From positions 1-5,550 of the forward strand of contig QHYO01000714.1 in assembly GCA_003224135.1 (NCBI GenBank): a stretch of 5,550 nt of DNA. The letters run 5' to 3'. This DNA is from Acidobacteriota bacterium. Lineage in GTDB: Bacteria > Acidobacteriota > Terriglobia > Acidiferrales > UBA7541. Shown piece after piece: positions 1 to 5,550 of the stretch (the first letter of the stretch is position 1; every line of letters begins with the position of its first letter). The translations under genes were made by a program, and so were the position numbers. A model generated the notes under the pieces. The model did no database searches. It saw only the letters and a program-made list of their open reading frames with translations, and was not told where the DNA came from.

Positions 1-657
1 GGCATTCCGGTGATCACCGTGGATTCTGATGCGCCGAATTCAAGGCGTGTGATGTTTGTTGGGACGGACAATTTCCGCGCCGGAGGCGAGAGCGCCAAGA
101 GGATGGCCGACATCCTCAAGGGGCAAGGACAGGTAGTGGTCATTACGATTCCGGGTCAGCTGAACGTCGACGAACGGTTGCGGGGAGTGAACGAAACTCT
201 TAAGAAATATCCGGGAATCAAGATCGTCCAAGCGATTGATGACAAGGGCGACCCGAGGGTGGCGAACGACAACATTGCCGCCCTACTGAAAGCTAAGGCG
301 AAAATTGACGGCATCATCTCTCTCGAAGCGTCTGGAGGTTCGGGAGCCGCAGAAGCGTTGCATCGCCTGGACGTAAAAATCCCGATCGTCGGCTTCGACA
401 AGGACCCTGAGACTCTCGATTGGATCGATCGAGACGGGATCACGGCCACCGTGACGCAAAAACCGTATGTCATGGCGTACTACGCACTGAAGTTCGCGGA
501 CGATCTGCATCATAATGCCGTGCACGACTTCAAGGATTGGCGGACGGCCCCGGCTCCTCCCATGCCCACGTTTGTGGACACAGGGACGGCCGTCGTCGAC
601 AAGAGCAATGCGAAGGTCTTCCGCGAGGCGCTTGCGGCGCATCCGAAGCCGCTGTAA
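1..657 (+). CDS. Periplasmic sugar-binding protein of an ABC importer, ribose/xylose type (5' partial)
   Basis: This is the C-terminal 218 residues of a substrate-binding protein of the RbsB-like fold (Peripla_BP_4). Such proteins capture a sugar or related small molecule in the periplasm and deliver it to an ABC permease. The frame is open from base 1, so the signal peptide and roughly the first third of a normal 310-340 residue protein lie outside the window. Family signatures, numbered from the first visible residue, are GIPVITVDSD (1-10), ERLRGVNETLKKYPGIKIV (58-76), PIVGFDKDP (128-136) and ATVTQKP (149-155). By eye alignment with E. coli RbsB, D8, R59, F132, D133 and Q153 match ligand contacts. 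The RbsB arginine after the first Asp is S9 here, and the RbsB hinge Asn is E109, so the ligand is probably not ribose. The tail (about 180-218) is Pro/Ala-rich and ends in HPKPL. No permease or ATPase gene follows, so any partners would be upstream. The family is confident; the ligand is unknown. Confidence 0.9.
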   Translation, partial: GIPVITVDSDAPNSRRVMFVGTDNFRAGGESAKRMADILKGQGQVVVITIPGQLNVDERLRGVNETLKKYPGIKIVQAIDDKGDPRVANDNIAALLKAKAKIDGIISLEASGGSGAAEALHRLDVKIPIVGFDKDPETLDWIDRDGITATVTQKPYVMAYYALKFADDLHHNAVHDFKDWRTAPAPPMPTFVDTGTAVVDKSNAKVFREALAAHPKPL

Positions 658-712
658 GGGCCATTCGCACACTGGCTATCCTGGGATGGGAACGGCTCTT
701 TTTAAAGGAAGA

Positions 713-745
713 GAGGGAGGAGCTTCACGGTAGAGCTCCTCCCTC
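713..745 (+). terminator. Perfect 12-bp hairpin after the binding-protein gene, likely terminator
   Basis: GAGGGAGGAGCT (713-724) and AGCTCCTCCCTC (734-745) are exact reverse complements around a 9-nt loop. The hairpin lies 55 nt past the stop codon of the binding-protein gene and no gene overlaps it. There is no T-run on the plus-strand 3' side, so it is not a textbook intrinsic terminator. It could act as a Rho-assisted terminator or as a 3'-end stabiliser of the transporter mRNA. On the opposite strand the sequence after the stem is only modestly T-rich. Confidence 0.55.
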
Positions 746-954
746 GTCGTTCGGGGTTCGTCGGAGGAAACTACTTGTGCAAGGGCTCGAAGGAAAGGTG
801 GCTTCAAGCCGCTCGCGTGGTAGTGAATATGCACGGATCAATTGTGCGACGCCATACCGGGAAAACTTTAGGGCACCGAGAAATTGCATGTAACGGGGAA
901 GCTTGTAGGTCCGCGTGCTTGCCTGCGTTGCGGGGCACGCAATCCGATGCAATC
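746..954. other. Intergenic stretch, no gene seen
   Basis: I find no convincing coding region here: the open frames give Arg- and Cys-rich, low-complexity translations without recognisable motifs. The stretch contains an imperfect inverted repeat, GCGTGC (913-918) with GCACGC (935-940), around a 16-nt loop. It also contains the 7-base direct repeat GCAATCC at 939-945 and 949-955, with copies exactly 10 bases apart, one helical turn. The repeat sits just upstream of the palindrome and candidate promoter of the next gene. I see no tRNA or riboswitch fold. Confidence 0.5.
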
Positions 955-996
955 CAACAAAGGTTGTTGACTTCGGCTCACTGTTCGGCGTATCAA
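955..996 (+). promoter_or_regulatory. Candidate sigma70-like promoter with overlapping palindrome for the VOC gene
   Basis: A TTGACT box at 967-972 resembles the -35 consensus. After an 18-nt spacer comes TATCAA (991-996), which matches 4 of 6 bases of the -10 consensus. A perfect inverted repeat, CAACAA-AGG-TTGTTG (955-969), overlaps the first bases of the -35 box, which is a classic position for a repressor operator. If used, transcription would begin near 1003 and leave a leader of about 60 nt before the ATG at 1065. The match is moderate and rests on inspection only. Promoter consensus in Acidobacteriota is less well known than in E. coli. Confidence 0.35.
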
Positions 997-1005
997 GGGC
1001 ACCTA

Positions 1006-1037
1006 CGCGCCGGGGTATCTTGCCCACCCGGAACGCG
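1006..1037 (+). promoter_or_regulatory. GC-rich leader hairpin before the VOC gene
   Basis: CGCGCCGGG (1006-1014) can pair with CCCGG (1027-1031) and, past a 2-nt AA bulge, with CGCG (1034-1037), around a 12-nt loop. It would lie at the 5' end of the leader if the upstream promoter is real. It ends 16 nt before the Shine-Dalgarno, so it does not sequester it. It may only stabilise the mRNA, or it may be chance in GC-rich DNA. Confidence 0.25.
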
Positions 1038-1064
1038 CAAAGCTAAAGCTTCCGGAGGTTTCCT

Positions 1065-1556
1065 ATGGCTGTTCAAGCAATCCCGCAAGGATTTCACAGT
1101 GTAACGCCTGGACTGACCTGCAGAAATGCGGCGCAGGCCATCGAGCTGTACAAGAAAGTATTTGGCGCGGTCGAACGGAGCCGCATGGCGAGCCCGGATG
1201 GAAAAATCATGCACGCCGAAATCCAGATCGGGGATTCCATGATTTTTCTAGCCGACGAATGTCCCGGTATGTCCGCAGCTCCATCGGAGGGCGCTCCGCC
1301 TTCTCAGGCAATTTACCTGTACGTACAGGACGTGGACTCCGTTTATAAACAAGCGATTGCAGCCGGATGCAAAGAGGCCATGCCTTTGGCCGATATGTTC
1401 TGGGGCGACCGGTTTGGCAAAGTGGTTGATCCGTTTGGGCACCACTGGAACTTGGCGACGCACATCGAAGACGTGGCACCGGCAGAGATGGAGCGCCGCT
1501 CCATGGAATGGATGGCAGCCATGGCCAGCAGGGCAAAATCCGCTGGCCAGAGCTGA
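1065..1556 (+). CDS. VOC-superfamily (glyoxalase/bleomycin-resistance fold) protein, PhnB-like
   Basis: This encodes a 163-residue cytoplasmic protein with no signal peptide or membrane segment. It shows the paired beta-alpha-beta-beta-beta layout of the vicinal oxygen chelate fold. The first half includes GFHSVTPGLTCRNAAQAIELYKKVFGA (9-35) and KIMHAEIQIGDSMIFLADE (47-65). The second half includes AIYLYVQDVDSVYKQAIAAG (82-101), FWGDRFGKVVDPFGHHWNLATH (112-133) and a Met-rich helical tail (140-157). WGDRFG followed by DPFGHHW is typical of the PhnB/COG2764 group, which is mostly of unknown reaction; members include resistance-like proteins and putative dioxygenases or isomerases. H11 and H50 are candidate metal ligands, but I cannot assign a metal site from sequence alone. 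The ATG at 1065 is supported by GGAGG at 1054-1058, 6 nt upstream. It appears monocistronic: the previous gene ends about 400 nt before it, and a terminator follows 53 nt after its stop. The fold is confident; the substrate is unknown. Confidence 0.92.
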   Translation: MAVQAIPQGFHSVTPGLTCRNAAQAIELYKKVFGAVERSRMASPDGKIMHAEIQIGDSMIFLADECPGMSAAPSEGAPPSQAIYLYVQDVDSVYKQAIAAGCKEAMPLADMFWGDRFGKVVDPFGHHWNLATHIEDVAPAEMERRSMEWMAAMASRAKSAGQS

Positions 1557-1608
1557 GGTTGCCATAAGCTTCAACAAATCTGGGAGTTGCGGCCGTCATG
1601 AGTATTCC

Positions 1609-1646
1609 GGGGCGAGGCTTTTGTTCAGGCGTCGCCCTTGTTTTTT
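1609..1646 (+). terminator. Rho-independent terminator of the VOC gene
   Basis: GGGCGA (1610-1615) pairs with TCGCCC (1632-1637), and a G-T wobble (1609/1638) extends the base. Inside, after one mismatch, 1617-1618 can pair with 1629-1630. The stem is followed directly by TTGTTTTTT (1638-1646). It begins 53 nt after the VOC stop codon and separates that gene from the secreted-protein gene. It has both the stem and the U-tract of a canonical intrinsic terminator. Confidence 0.8.
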
Positions 1647-1716
1647 GCAGCCATGTTAAGCTCGCTGTTGGGGCAAAGCTTCTCGAGCCACGGGCATCAA
1701 AGTTTCCAAACGGGTT

Positions 1717-2577
1717 ATGAGTCTCCTCAGGTGCATTCGAATCCTCGCAGTCAGCACACTTCTTGCTGCATCTGCCGTCTCTGCGCGTGCACAGGCGCAG
1801 CCCGAAGCTAACCCAAACGGCGGGAGCAAGAAGGCGGCTTCGCCCAGTGCGCCGGATCGCGGAAAAAGGCTGGTCTTGAAAGATGGCAGCTTTCAACTCG
1901 TACGTGAATACCAAAAAAATGGCGAGCGCGTTCGATACTTCAGTGCCGAACGCGGAGACTGGGAAGAGATTCCGGTGGCGATGGTGGATTGGGACGCAAC
2001 AGCGAAAGCCGAAGCCACAGCCGCGAAAGAGCAAGACACATTGTTGAAAACAGTGCATCGCGAGCAGGAGGCGCAGAGAACGGAGACGCCGCTCGATGTT
2101 GACGTCAGTCTTCCTGTAGCGCCCGGCATATTTCTGCCGCCGGGCGAAGGGATGTTTGTGGTCGAAGGGAAATCGGTGACCCCGCTCGATCAGGTCGGAG
2201 CGGCGATCAAGACGGACAAAAAGCAATTGCTGAAGCGAGTGCTATCCCCGGTTCCGATCGTTCCGGACAAGCGCAATGTCGAGATCCCCGGAGCAAAAGC
2301 GACCCGGCGCATCAATTCCGAACGGCCGGAATTCTATCTCCGGGAAGCGCCACCTGACCCGGATCAGGTCTCTCCTGTTCGAAAGAGCAGCCGGCCGGGA
2401 GAAACCGGTCCGGAAATCGAACTGGTGCGGCTGGTGGTGAAAGGCGGGAAGCGGGAACTCGAATCGATCCGCCGCCTGTTTGGCCAGCAGGTTTCGGAGG
2501 ATCGAAAATCGATCATGATGGCGAGGATCTGCCGGCTGGAGAATATGCTTTCGCTGAGATTCTGCCAGATGGAGTGA
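1717..2577 (+). CDS. Secreted hypothetical protein, acidobacterial type; C-terminus frameshifted
   Basis: I recognise no enzymatic domain. Residues 1-26 form a Sec signal peptide: R5 and R8, a hydrophobic core of about 9-22, then SARA before QAQ, a plausible signal peptidase I site near 25. A disordered Pro/Ser/Ala segment follows (27-50). Next come the block RLVLKDGSFQLVREYQKNGE (51-70) with RYFSAERGDWEEIPVAMVDWDAT (73-95), a Lys/Glu/Ala-rich stretch probably helical (96-122), and GIFLPPGEGMFVVEGKSV (137-154). The family segment VEIPGAKATRRINSERPEFYLREAPP lies at about 188-213, and IELVRLVVKGGKRELESIRRLFG at 234-256. I remember this order from acidobacterial proteins of unknown function, presumably periplasmic or surface-located. 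In this frame the last 19 or so residues (from about 268) look wrong; the expected ending is encoded in another frame, so the annotated stop at 2577 is probably not native. The ATG at 1717 is chosen because it gives an intact signal peptide; no strong Shine-Dalgarno precedes it. The gene lies after a terminator and is likely transcribed alone. Confidence 0.82.
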   Translation: MSLLRCIRILAVSTLLAASAVSARAQAQPEANPNGGSKKAASPSAPDRGKRLVLKDGSFQLVREYQKNGERVRYFSAERGDWEEIPVAMVDWDATAKAEATAAKEQDTLLKTVHREQEAQRTETPLDVDVSLPVAPGIFLPPGEGMFVVEGKSVTPLDQVGAAIKTDKKQLLKRVLSPVPIVPDKRNVEIPGAKATRRINSERPEFYLREAPPDPDQVSPVRKSSRPGETGPEIELVRLVVKGGKRELESIRRLFGQQVSEDRKSIMMARICRLENMLSLRFCQME

Positions 2578-2642
2578 ATTTGTACGTTTGGGATTTTGGA
2601 GTGGACCCGAAGGGGATAGCGGCCCCTCCAAAAAAGAAATGA
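2520..2642 (+). pseudogene. Out-of-frame conserved C-terminal tail of the secreted protein
   Basis: Read two bases downstream of the main frame, this stretch encodes 40 residues: GEDLPAGEYAFAEILPDG, then VNLYVWDFGVDPKG, then IAAPPKKK, ending at TGA 2640-2642. It has no start codon of its own in a sensible place, and its composition is protein-like. It ends with the LYVWDFGVD motif that I associate with the C-terminus of this acidobacterial family. It is therefore the true 3' part of the gene starting at 1717, put out of frame somewhere around 2505-2522. The main-frame sequence SEDRKSI followed directly by GEDLPAGEY seems shorter than I would expect, suggesting a small deletion rather than one miscalled base. 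The stop lies 28 nt from the stop of the convergent kinase gene. Confidence 0.7.
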
Positions 2643-2670
2643 ATCCGTGGCGTCCCGGCCCTGCTGTGAA

Positions 2671-5334
2671 TTACTTTTCCGAGCCCTGCTTCGATACCAC
2701 AAATGCTTCGCGCATGATCGCAAGGACATCCAGTATTCGAAACGGCTTCTGCAGGAACGCCGCGCCATCGCTGACGGGCGCGTTGGGATCGATGTACTCG
2801 CCAGTCATATAAATCACAAGCGGCCTGTGCGCGCCAGCAGCAGAGAGAACGTGGGCGGCGGCTGTTCGGCCATCACCGAATGAACCTGCGGCCTTCAGTC
2901 GCAGATCGCAAAGCAGCGCATCATAGGGACGGCTTGCGACCAAAGCTGCGGCCTCTTCCGCGGTCGCCGCGCAAGACACCTTCAGCCCATGTGAGCCAAG
3001 GCCTTCTTCGAGCAGTGACCGGATGCTGTCCTCGTCGTCCAGCACCAAGACGCTGACTCCCTTTAAAACGGTCGGCATGGACCCAGCCGAACCGCCAGCT
3101 CCACTCTCCGTATCGCTTTTTCTAGGGCCGGATATGGCAGGTGATTGCTCCGGTCCTTCGACAGCCGCCGGCAGATAGACCCGGAATGCCGAGCCGCCGC
3201 CCGGCAAAGATTCTGCCTGAATTGTGCCGCCGTGCTCGCGCGCGATCGAGAGGCAGATGCTTAATCCCAGGCCCGTGCCACCCCCGGGCCGCTTCGTCGT
3301 GTAAAAGGGATCGAACAGCTTGGGTAAGGCCTCAGGCGAAATTCCGACGCCGTCGTCCTGCACAGTCGCTATGACGTTTCCGCTCGCGGACGTGAGGCGA
3401 ATCTGGATCCGCCCGGATTCGCGTACCTCGCGGATGGCCTGCTCGGCGTTCGAAATGAGATTAAGAAAAACCTGGATCAGCTGGTTGGCATCGCCGACGA
3501 TGGGTGGCAGATCGGTACGCGGCGTGAAGTCCACCTCCACCTGGTTCCTGCGGAGCGAGTGTTCATGAAGCTGCAGGGTCCGTTCGATAATCGTGCTGAG
3601 ATCGATCGGCTTCTTTTGCGGCGAGGCGGGTCGCGAAAATTCCAGCAGATTTTGTACGATCCGCGCAGCGCGTCGCGCCTGCCGGTGCGTCAGGTCCAGC
3701 TGGCGCTTCATGGAATCGTCGAGCCCTTCGCGCTCGCGCACCAGTTCCGTGACGCCCAGAATCGCCGTCAAAGGATTATTCAGTTCGTGAGCCACGCCGG
3801 CGAGCATCTGTCCCATTGCTGCGAGCTTTTCGGCCTGAATTAGCTGTTCTTCGAGGCGCTTCAAATCTGTCACGTCTCGCCCGGAAAGAACCACGCCATC
3901 GATCTTTCCTTCTTCGTCGAAGAGCGGACTGAAGTTGAAAAGGATTTTACGCCACTCGCCCAACTTGTGCCGCACTCGCATCTCGAGGGACGCAAGAGTT
4001 TGTCCGCCGCTGATGATGTCGTTGTAGAGCGACATCAATTTTGGGAGATCCTCGGGGTGCGTGCGGGCTCCAAGCTTCATTTCGCTAATCTCGTCGCCAG
4101 CGTAACCCAGCACTTCGCGGCACCGCGGACTGACGAATGTGTAACGCGCTTCCGTGTCAAGAACGAGAATCAAATCCGGAAAGCTGTCGACGAGCCGGTG
4201 CGCAAATTCCTGCTGCTTGTGCAGCCGGCGTTCAATTTCGCGGCGCTCGGTAATATCCATCAGCGCGCCCTGGTAACGGATGATCTTCCCGCTGGGGTCG
4301 CGAACGGCGGCGGCGGTGTTCAAACACGTGATGAAAACGCCGTCCTTGCGCAAAAGTCTGATTTCGCGGCCCGCCAGCACCGGTTGGCGGTTGACTTCCT
4401 GCCGCACAACGGTTCGTAGCGCTTCATCCGGGAAGACATCGCTGACCTTGCAAGCCAGCAATTCCGCCTTGGAGTCGTATCCGAGAATTCTGACCAGCGC
4501 AGGATTGACATCGATAATCTGATCTTCAGGTGTAACGATGTAAATGCCTTCCTGCAGTGTTTCGAATAGTTCCGTGAAGCGCGCCTCATTGCGGCGTGAC
4601 GCGGTGATGTCACGCGCAAGTATGGTCATGCCATGAACTTCTTCCTGGCGCATCATGGCATGAAGGACGCAATCAAAATAGTGGACGGTGTTGCGCATCT
4701 TGAGGCGAACCTGGACCACGCCGGTCCAGTGCCTCTTTTCGAGAAACCGCGGCATGGTGCGCTCAATCAGGTTTGGCCCGTCTCCGCCCGCATCTTGCAG
4801 AAATTCGGAAATTGAATGGCCGATGATGTTTTGGAATGTCGAGCCCACGAGGTCAGCGAAACTGCGATTGGCGGCCCGGATTTCACCTTCCAGAGTCACC
4901 GCGACGAGAACGTCGTCGAACGAATCGATTAAGTCCCGGTAACCCTGTTGGGAACGCTCGATGACGGAGAACAGCTTGTCGAGATGCTGATCGCTGGGAG
5001 CAGCAGTGTGGCGCTGCTCGATGCCGCGGACGAGCCCGCGAAGTTCGGCGATCTCCTTGTTACGCCGCCAAACAAAGACAATAAAGGCTGCAACAAGAAA
5101 TATAAGAATCGGGCCGGCGGCAAGCAGGTATTCAAATCGGCGAGCAAAGGATCGGACGGTGTCCCAAGAGACCGCAACGTAGGCGATCGTAAGCAGACTA
5201 AGCAGAAAATACGTCAGCCGCCACAATTGGCGCTGGCGGCGTTCAAACTGGGCGAGCCGATCGTCGAGGCTTGTGCGGGGAGGATCAGAGGATCCCCCCA
5301 GGGGCTGAGAATTCTGCCGATTAAGCTCGGGCAT
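2671..5334 (-). CDS. Membrane-bound hybrid histidine kinase, three PAS domains plus C-terminal receiver
   Basis: This 887-residue sensor autophosphorylates a His and can pass phosphate to its own receiver. Two TM helices (about 38-57 and 70-89) flank a loop of only about 12 residues, so there is no periplasmic sensor domain. Three PAS domains follow at about 129-246, 251-365 and 376-491; the second ends DITERR and the third DVTDLK, typical PAS-to-linker ends. HisKA spans about 500-567 with EKLAAMGQMLAGVAHELNNPL and phospho-acceptor H516, an NtrB/AtoS-like H-box. HATPase_c has N-box N625/N629, G1 DDGVGIS (660-666), F-box LFDPFYTTK (673-681) and G2 GGGTGLGLS (684-692). A linker (724-756) leads to a receiver with acidic pair D766/D767, phospho-Asp D810, T844 and K863. 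All catalytic residues are present. I chose ATG 5332-5334 because the upstream in-frame extension to 5499 is Arg-rich and not protein-like. A TTG at 5365-5367 with AAGGGAG 9 nt before it is a real alternative. No response regulator or HPt gene is visible, so the signal and output are unknown. Confidence 0.93.
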   Translation of the reverse strand: MPELNRQNSQPLGGSSDPPRTSLDDRLAQFERRQRQLWRLTYFLLSLLTIAYVAVSWDTVRSFARRFEYLLAAGPILIFLVAAFIVFVWRRNKEIAELRGLVRGIEQRHTAAPSDQHLDKLFSVIERSQQGYRDLIDSFDDVLVAVTLEGEIRAANRSFADLVGSTFQNIIGHSISEFLQDAGGDGPNLIERTMPRFLEKRHWTGVVQVRLKMRNTVHYFDCVLHAMMRQEEVHGMTILARDITASRRNEARFTELFETLQEGIYIVTPEDQIIDVNPALVRILGYDSKAELLACKVSDVFPDEALRTVVRQEVNRQPVLAGREIRLLRKDGVFITCLNTAAAVRDPSGKIIRYQGALMDITERREIERRLHKQQEFAHRLVDSFPDLILVLDTEARYTFVSPRCREVLGYAGDEISEMKLGARTHPEDLPKLMSLYNDIISGGQTLASLEMRVRHKLGEWRKILFNFSPLFDEEGKIDGVVLSGRDVTDLKRLEEQLIQAEKLAAMGQMLAGVAHELNNPLTAILGVTELVREREGLDDSMKRQLDLTHRQARRAARIVQNLLEFSRPASPQKKPIDLSTIIERTLQLHEHSLRRNQVEVDFTPRTDLPPIVGDANQLIQVFLNLISNAEQAIREVRESGRIQIRLTSASGNVIATVQDDGVGISPEALPKLFDPFYTTKRPGGGTGLGLSICLSIAREHGGTIQAESLPGGGSAFRVYLPAAVEGPEQSPAISGPRKSDTESGAGGSAGSMPTVLKGVSVLVLDDEDSIRSLLEEGLGSHGLKVSCAATAEEAAALVASRPYDALLCDLRLKAAGSFGDGRTAAAHVLSAAGAHRPLVIYMTGEYIDPNAPVSDGAAFLQKPFRILDVLAIMREAFVVSKQGSEK

Positions 5335-5385
5335 AGCGGCGGCTGTGTCCTGTGCGGGGCCCTGCAAATCCCCACTCTCCCTTCT

Positions 5386-5414
5386 ATTCTCATGCCTAGC
5401 GGCACGCCCAGCAA
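5386..5414 (-). promoter_or_regulatory. Weak candidate promoter for the histidine kinase gene
   Basis: On the minus strand TTGCTG (5414-5409) and GAGAAT (5391-5386) are separated by exactly 17 nt. They match the sigma70 -35 box at 3 of 6 and the -10 box at 4 of 6 positions. The predicted transcription start is near 5379, giving a leader of about 45 nt to the ATG at 5334. If real, it rules out the upstream ATGs at 5463 and 5499 as starts from this promoter. The match is poor enough to arise by chance. Confidence 0.22.
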
Positions 5415-5550
5415 GACGCCGAACGCCAGCGCGTTCCCGACGAGTACCTGCCCGACCGACCATGTTCAATGGCTTCCTGCTGTCCTTCGCGCTGCGCAAA
5501 AACCATGCACGGGCCGCAGTCAGAGCGCCCGTCCACTAAGCCGCGAGCCA
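5415..5550. other. Upstream region of the kinase gene, no gene seen
   Basis: In the kinase frame this stretch stays open back to a TAG at 5538-5536, but the translation is Arg/Ala-rich (for example RAGTRRERAGVRRLAGRAAR) and looks like GC-rich noncoding sequence. The plus-strand frame across it is also Arg/Ala/Pro-rich without motifs. I see no terminator, repeat or RNA gene. A gene beyond the right edge cannot be excluded. Confidence 0.4.

Noticed and set aside
913..940. GCGTGC/GCACGC inverted repeat as a terminator or RNA element
   Set aside because: The stem is only 6 bp with a 16-nt loop, there is no T-run, and no upstream transcript is evident. It is noted only as part of the gap.
775..1104. 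Plus-strand open frame of about 109 codons across the 746-1064 gap
   Set aside because: Its translation is Cys/Arg-rich without motifs, it overlaps the VOC start in another frame, and no Shine-Dalgarno precedes it.
1207..2226. Long minus-strand open frame of about 339 codons
   Set aside because: It runs antisense to two well-supported genes and a terminator, and its translation is rich in Arg, Ser, Pro and Cys with no domain pattern. It is a shadow frame typical of GC-rich DNA.
2610..2670. Possible terminator between the convergent genes: AGGGG/CCCCT (2611-2627) and a minus-strand T-tract opposite AAAAAAGAAA (2631-2640)
   Set aside because: The 5-bp stem lies inside the coding tail and has no T-run on its 3' side on either strand. 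The minus-strand T-tract is preceded only by 3-bp stems (CCG/CGG), too weak to call.
5335..5499. N-terminal extension of the kinase up to ATG 5499
   Set aside because: The added residues are Arg-rich low complexity, no Shine-Dalgarno-like sequence was identified there, and the hydrophilic segment before the first TM helix is already complete from 5334.
1..5550. Search for a mobile element, CRISPR array, defence system, biosynthetic cluster or retroelement
   Set aside because: I see no transposase, integrase, reverse transcriptase, nuclease, repeat-spacer array or clustered biosynthetic genes. The content is ordinary chromosomal genes.

Overview
This is a GC-rich chromosomal fragment, probably from a soil Acidobacteriota member. 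The main pointer is the secreted protein at 1717-2577, whose block 'LVLKDGSFQLVREYQKNGER...RYFSAERGDWEEIP' and out-of-frame ending 'NLYVWDFGVD' match a hypothetical-protein family I remember as common in Acidobacteria. That taxonomic call is from memory and is an inference. I see no insertion sequence, tRNA, rRNA, CRISPR array, integrase, phage gene or toxin-antitoxin pair.

Layout. (1) Positions 1-657 (+) hold the C-terminal two thirds of a ribose-type periplasmic sugar-binding protein, whose start lies left of the window. A perfect 12-bp inverted repeat follows it at 713-745. (2) Positions 746-1064 have no gene. They do hold a short palindrome, a 10-bp-phased direct repeat, a weak sigma70-like promoter and a GC-rich leader hairpin. 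(3) Positions 1065-1556 (+) encode a VOC/glyoxalase-fold protein of the PhnB-like group, with a strong Shine-Dalgarno and a clear intrinsic terminator at 1609-1646. (4) Positions 1717-2577 (+) encode the secreted acidobacterial-type protein. Its conserved C-terminus continues in another frame to 2642, so the gene is frameshifted or the sequence has an error. (5) Positions 2671-5334 (-), convergent with the previous gene, encode a large membrane-anchored hybrid histidine kinase: two TM helices, three PAS domains, HisKA, HATPase_c and a C-terminal receiver. (6) Positions 5335-5550 are the upstream region of the kinase.

The genes do not look like one operon. The three plus-strand genes are separated by a hairpin, a terminator and long gaps, and the kinase is alone on its strand with no response regulator or HPt protein in view. 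The kinase probably senses a cytoplasmic or membrane-associated signal through its PAS domains, because the loop between its TM helices is only about 12 residues. Its output partner must lie elsewhere.

I found no convincing new biological system. The best leads are the broken reading frame of the secreted protein, the operator-like elements before the VOC gene, and changed ligand-site residues in the binding protein.
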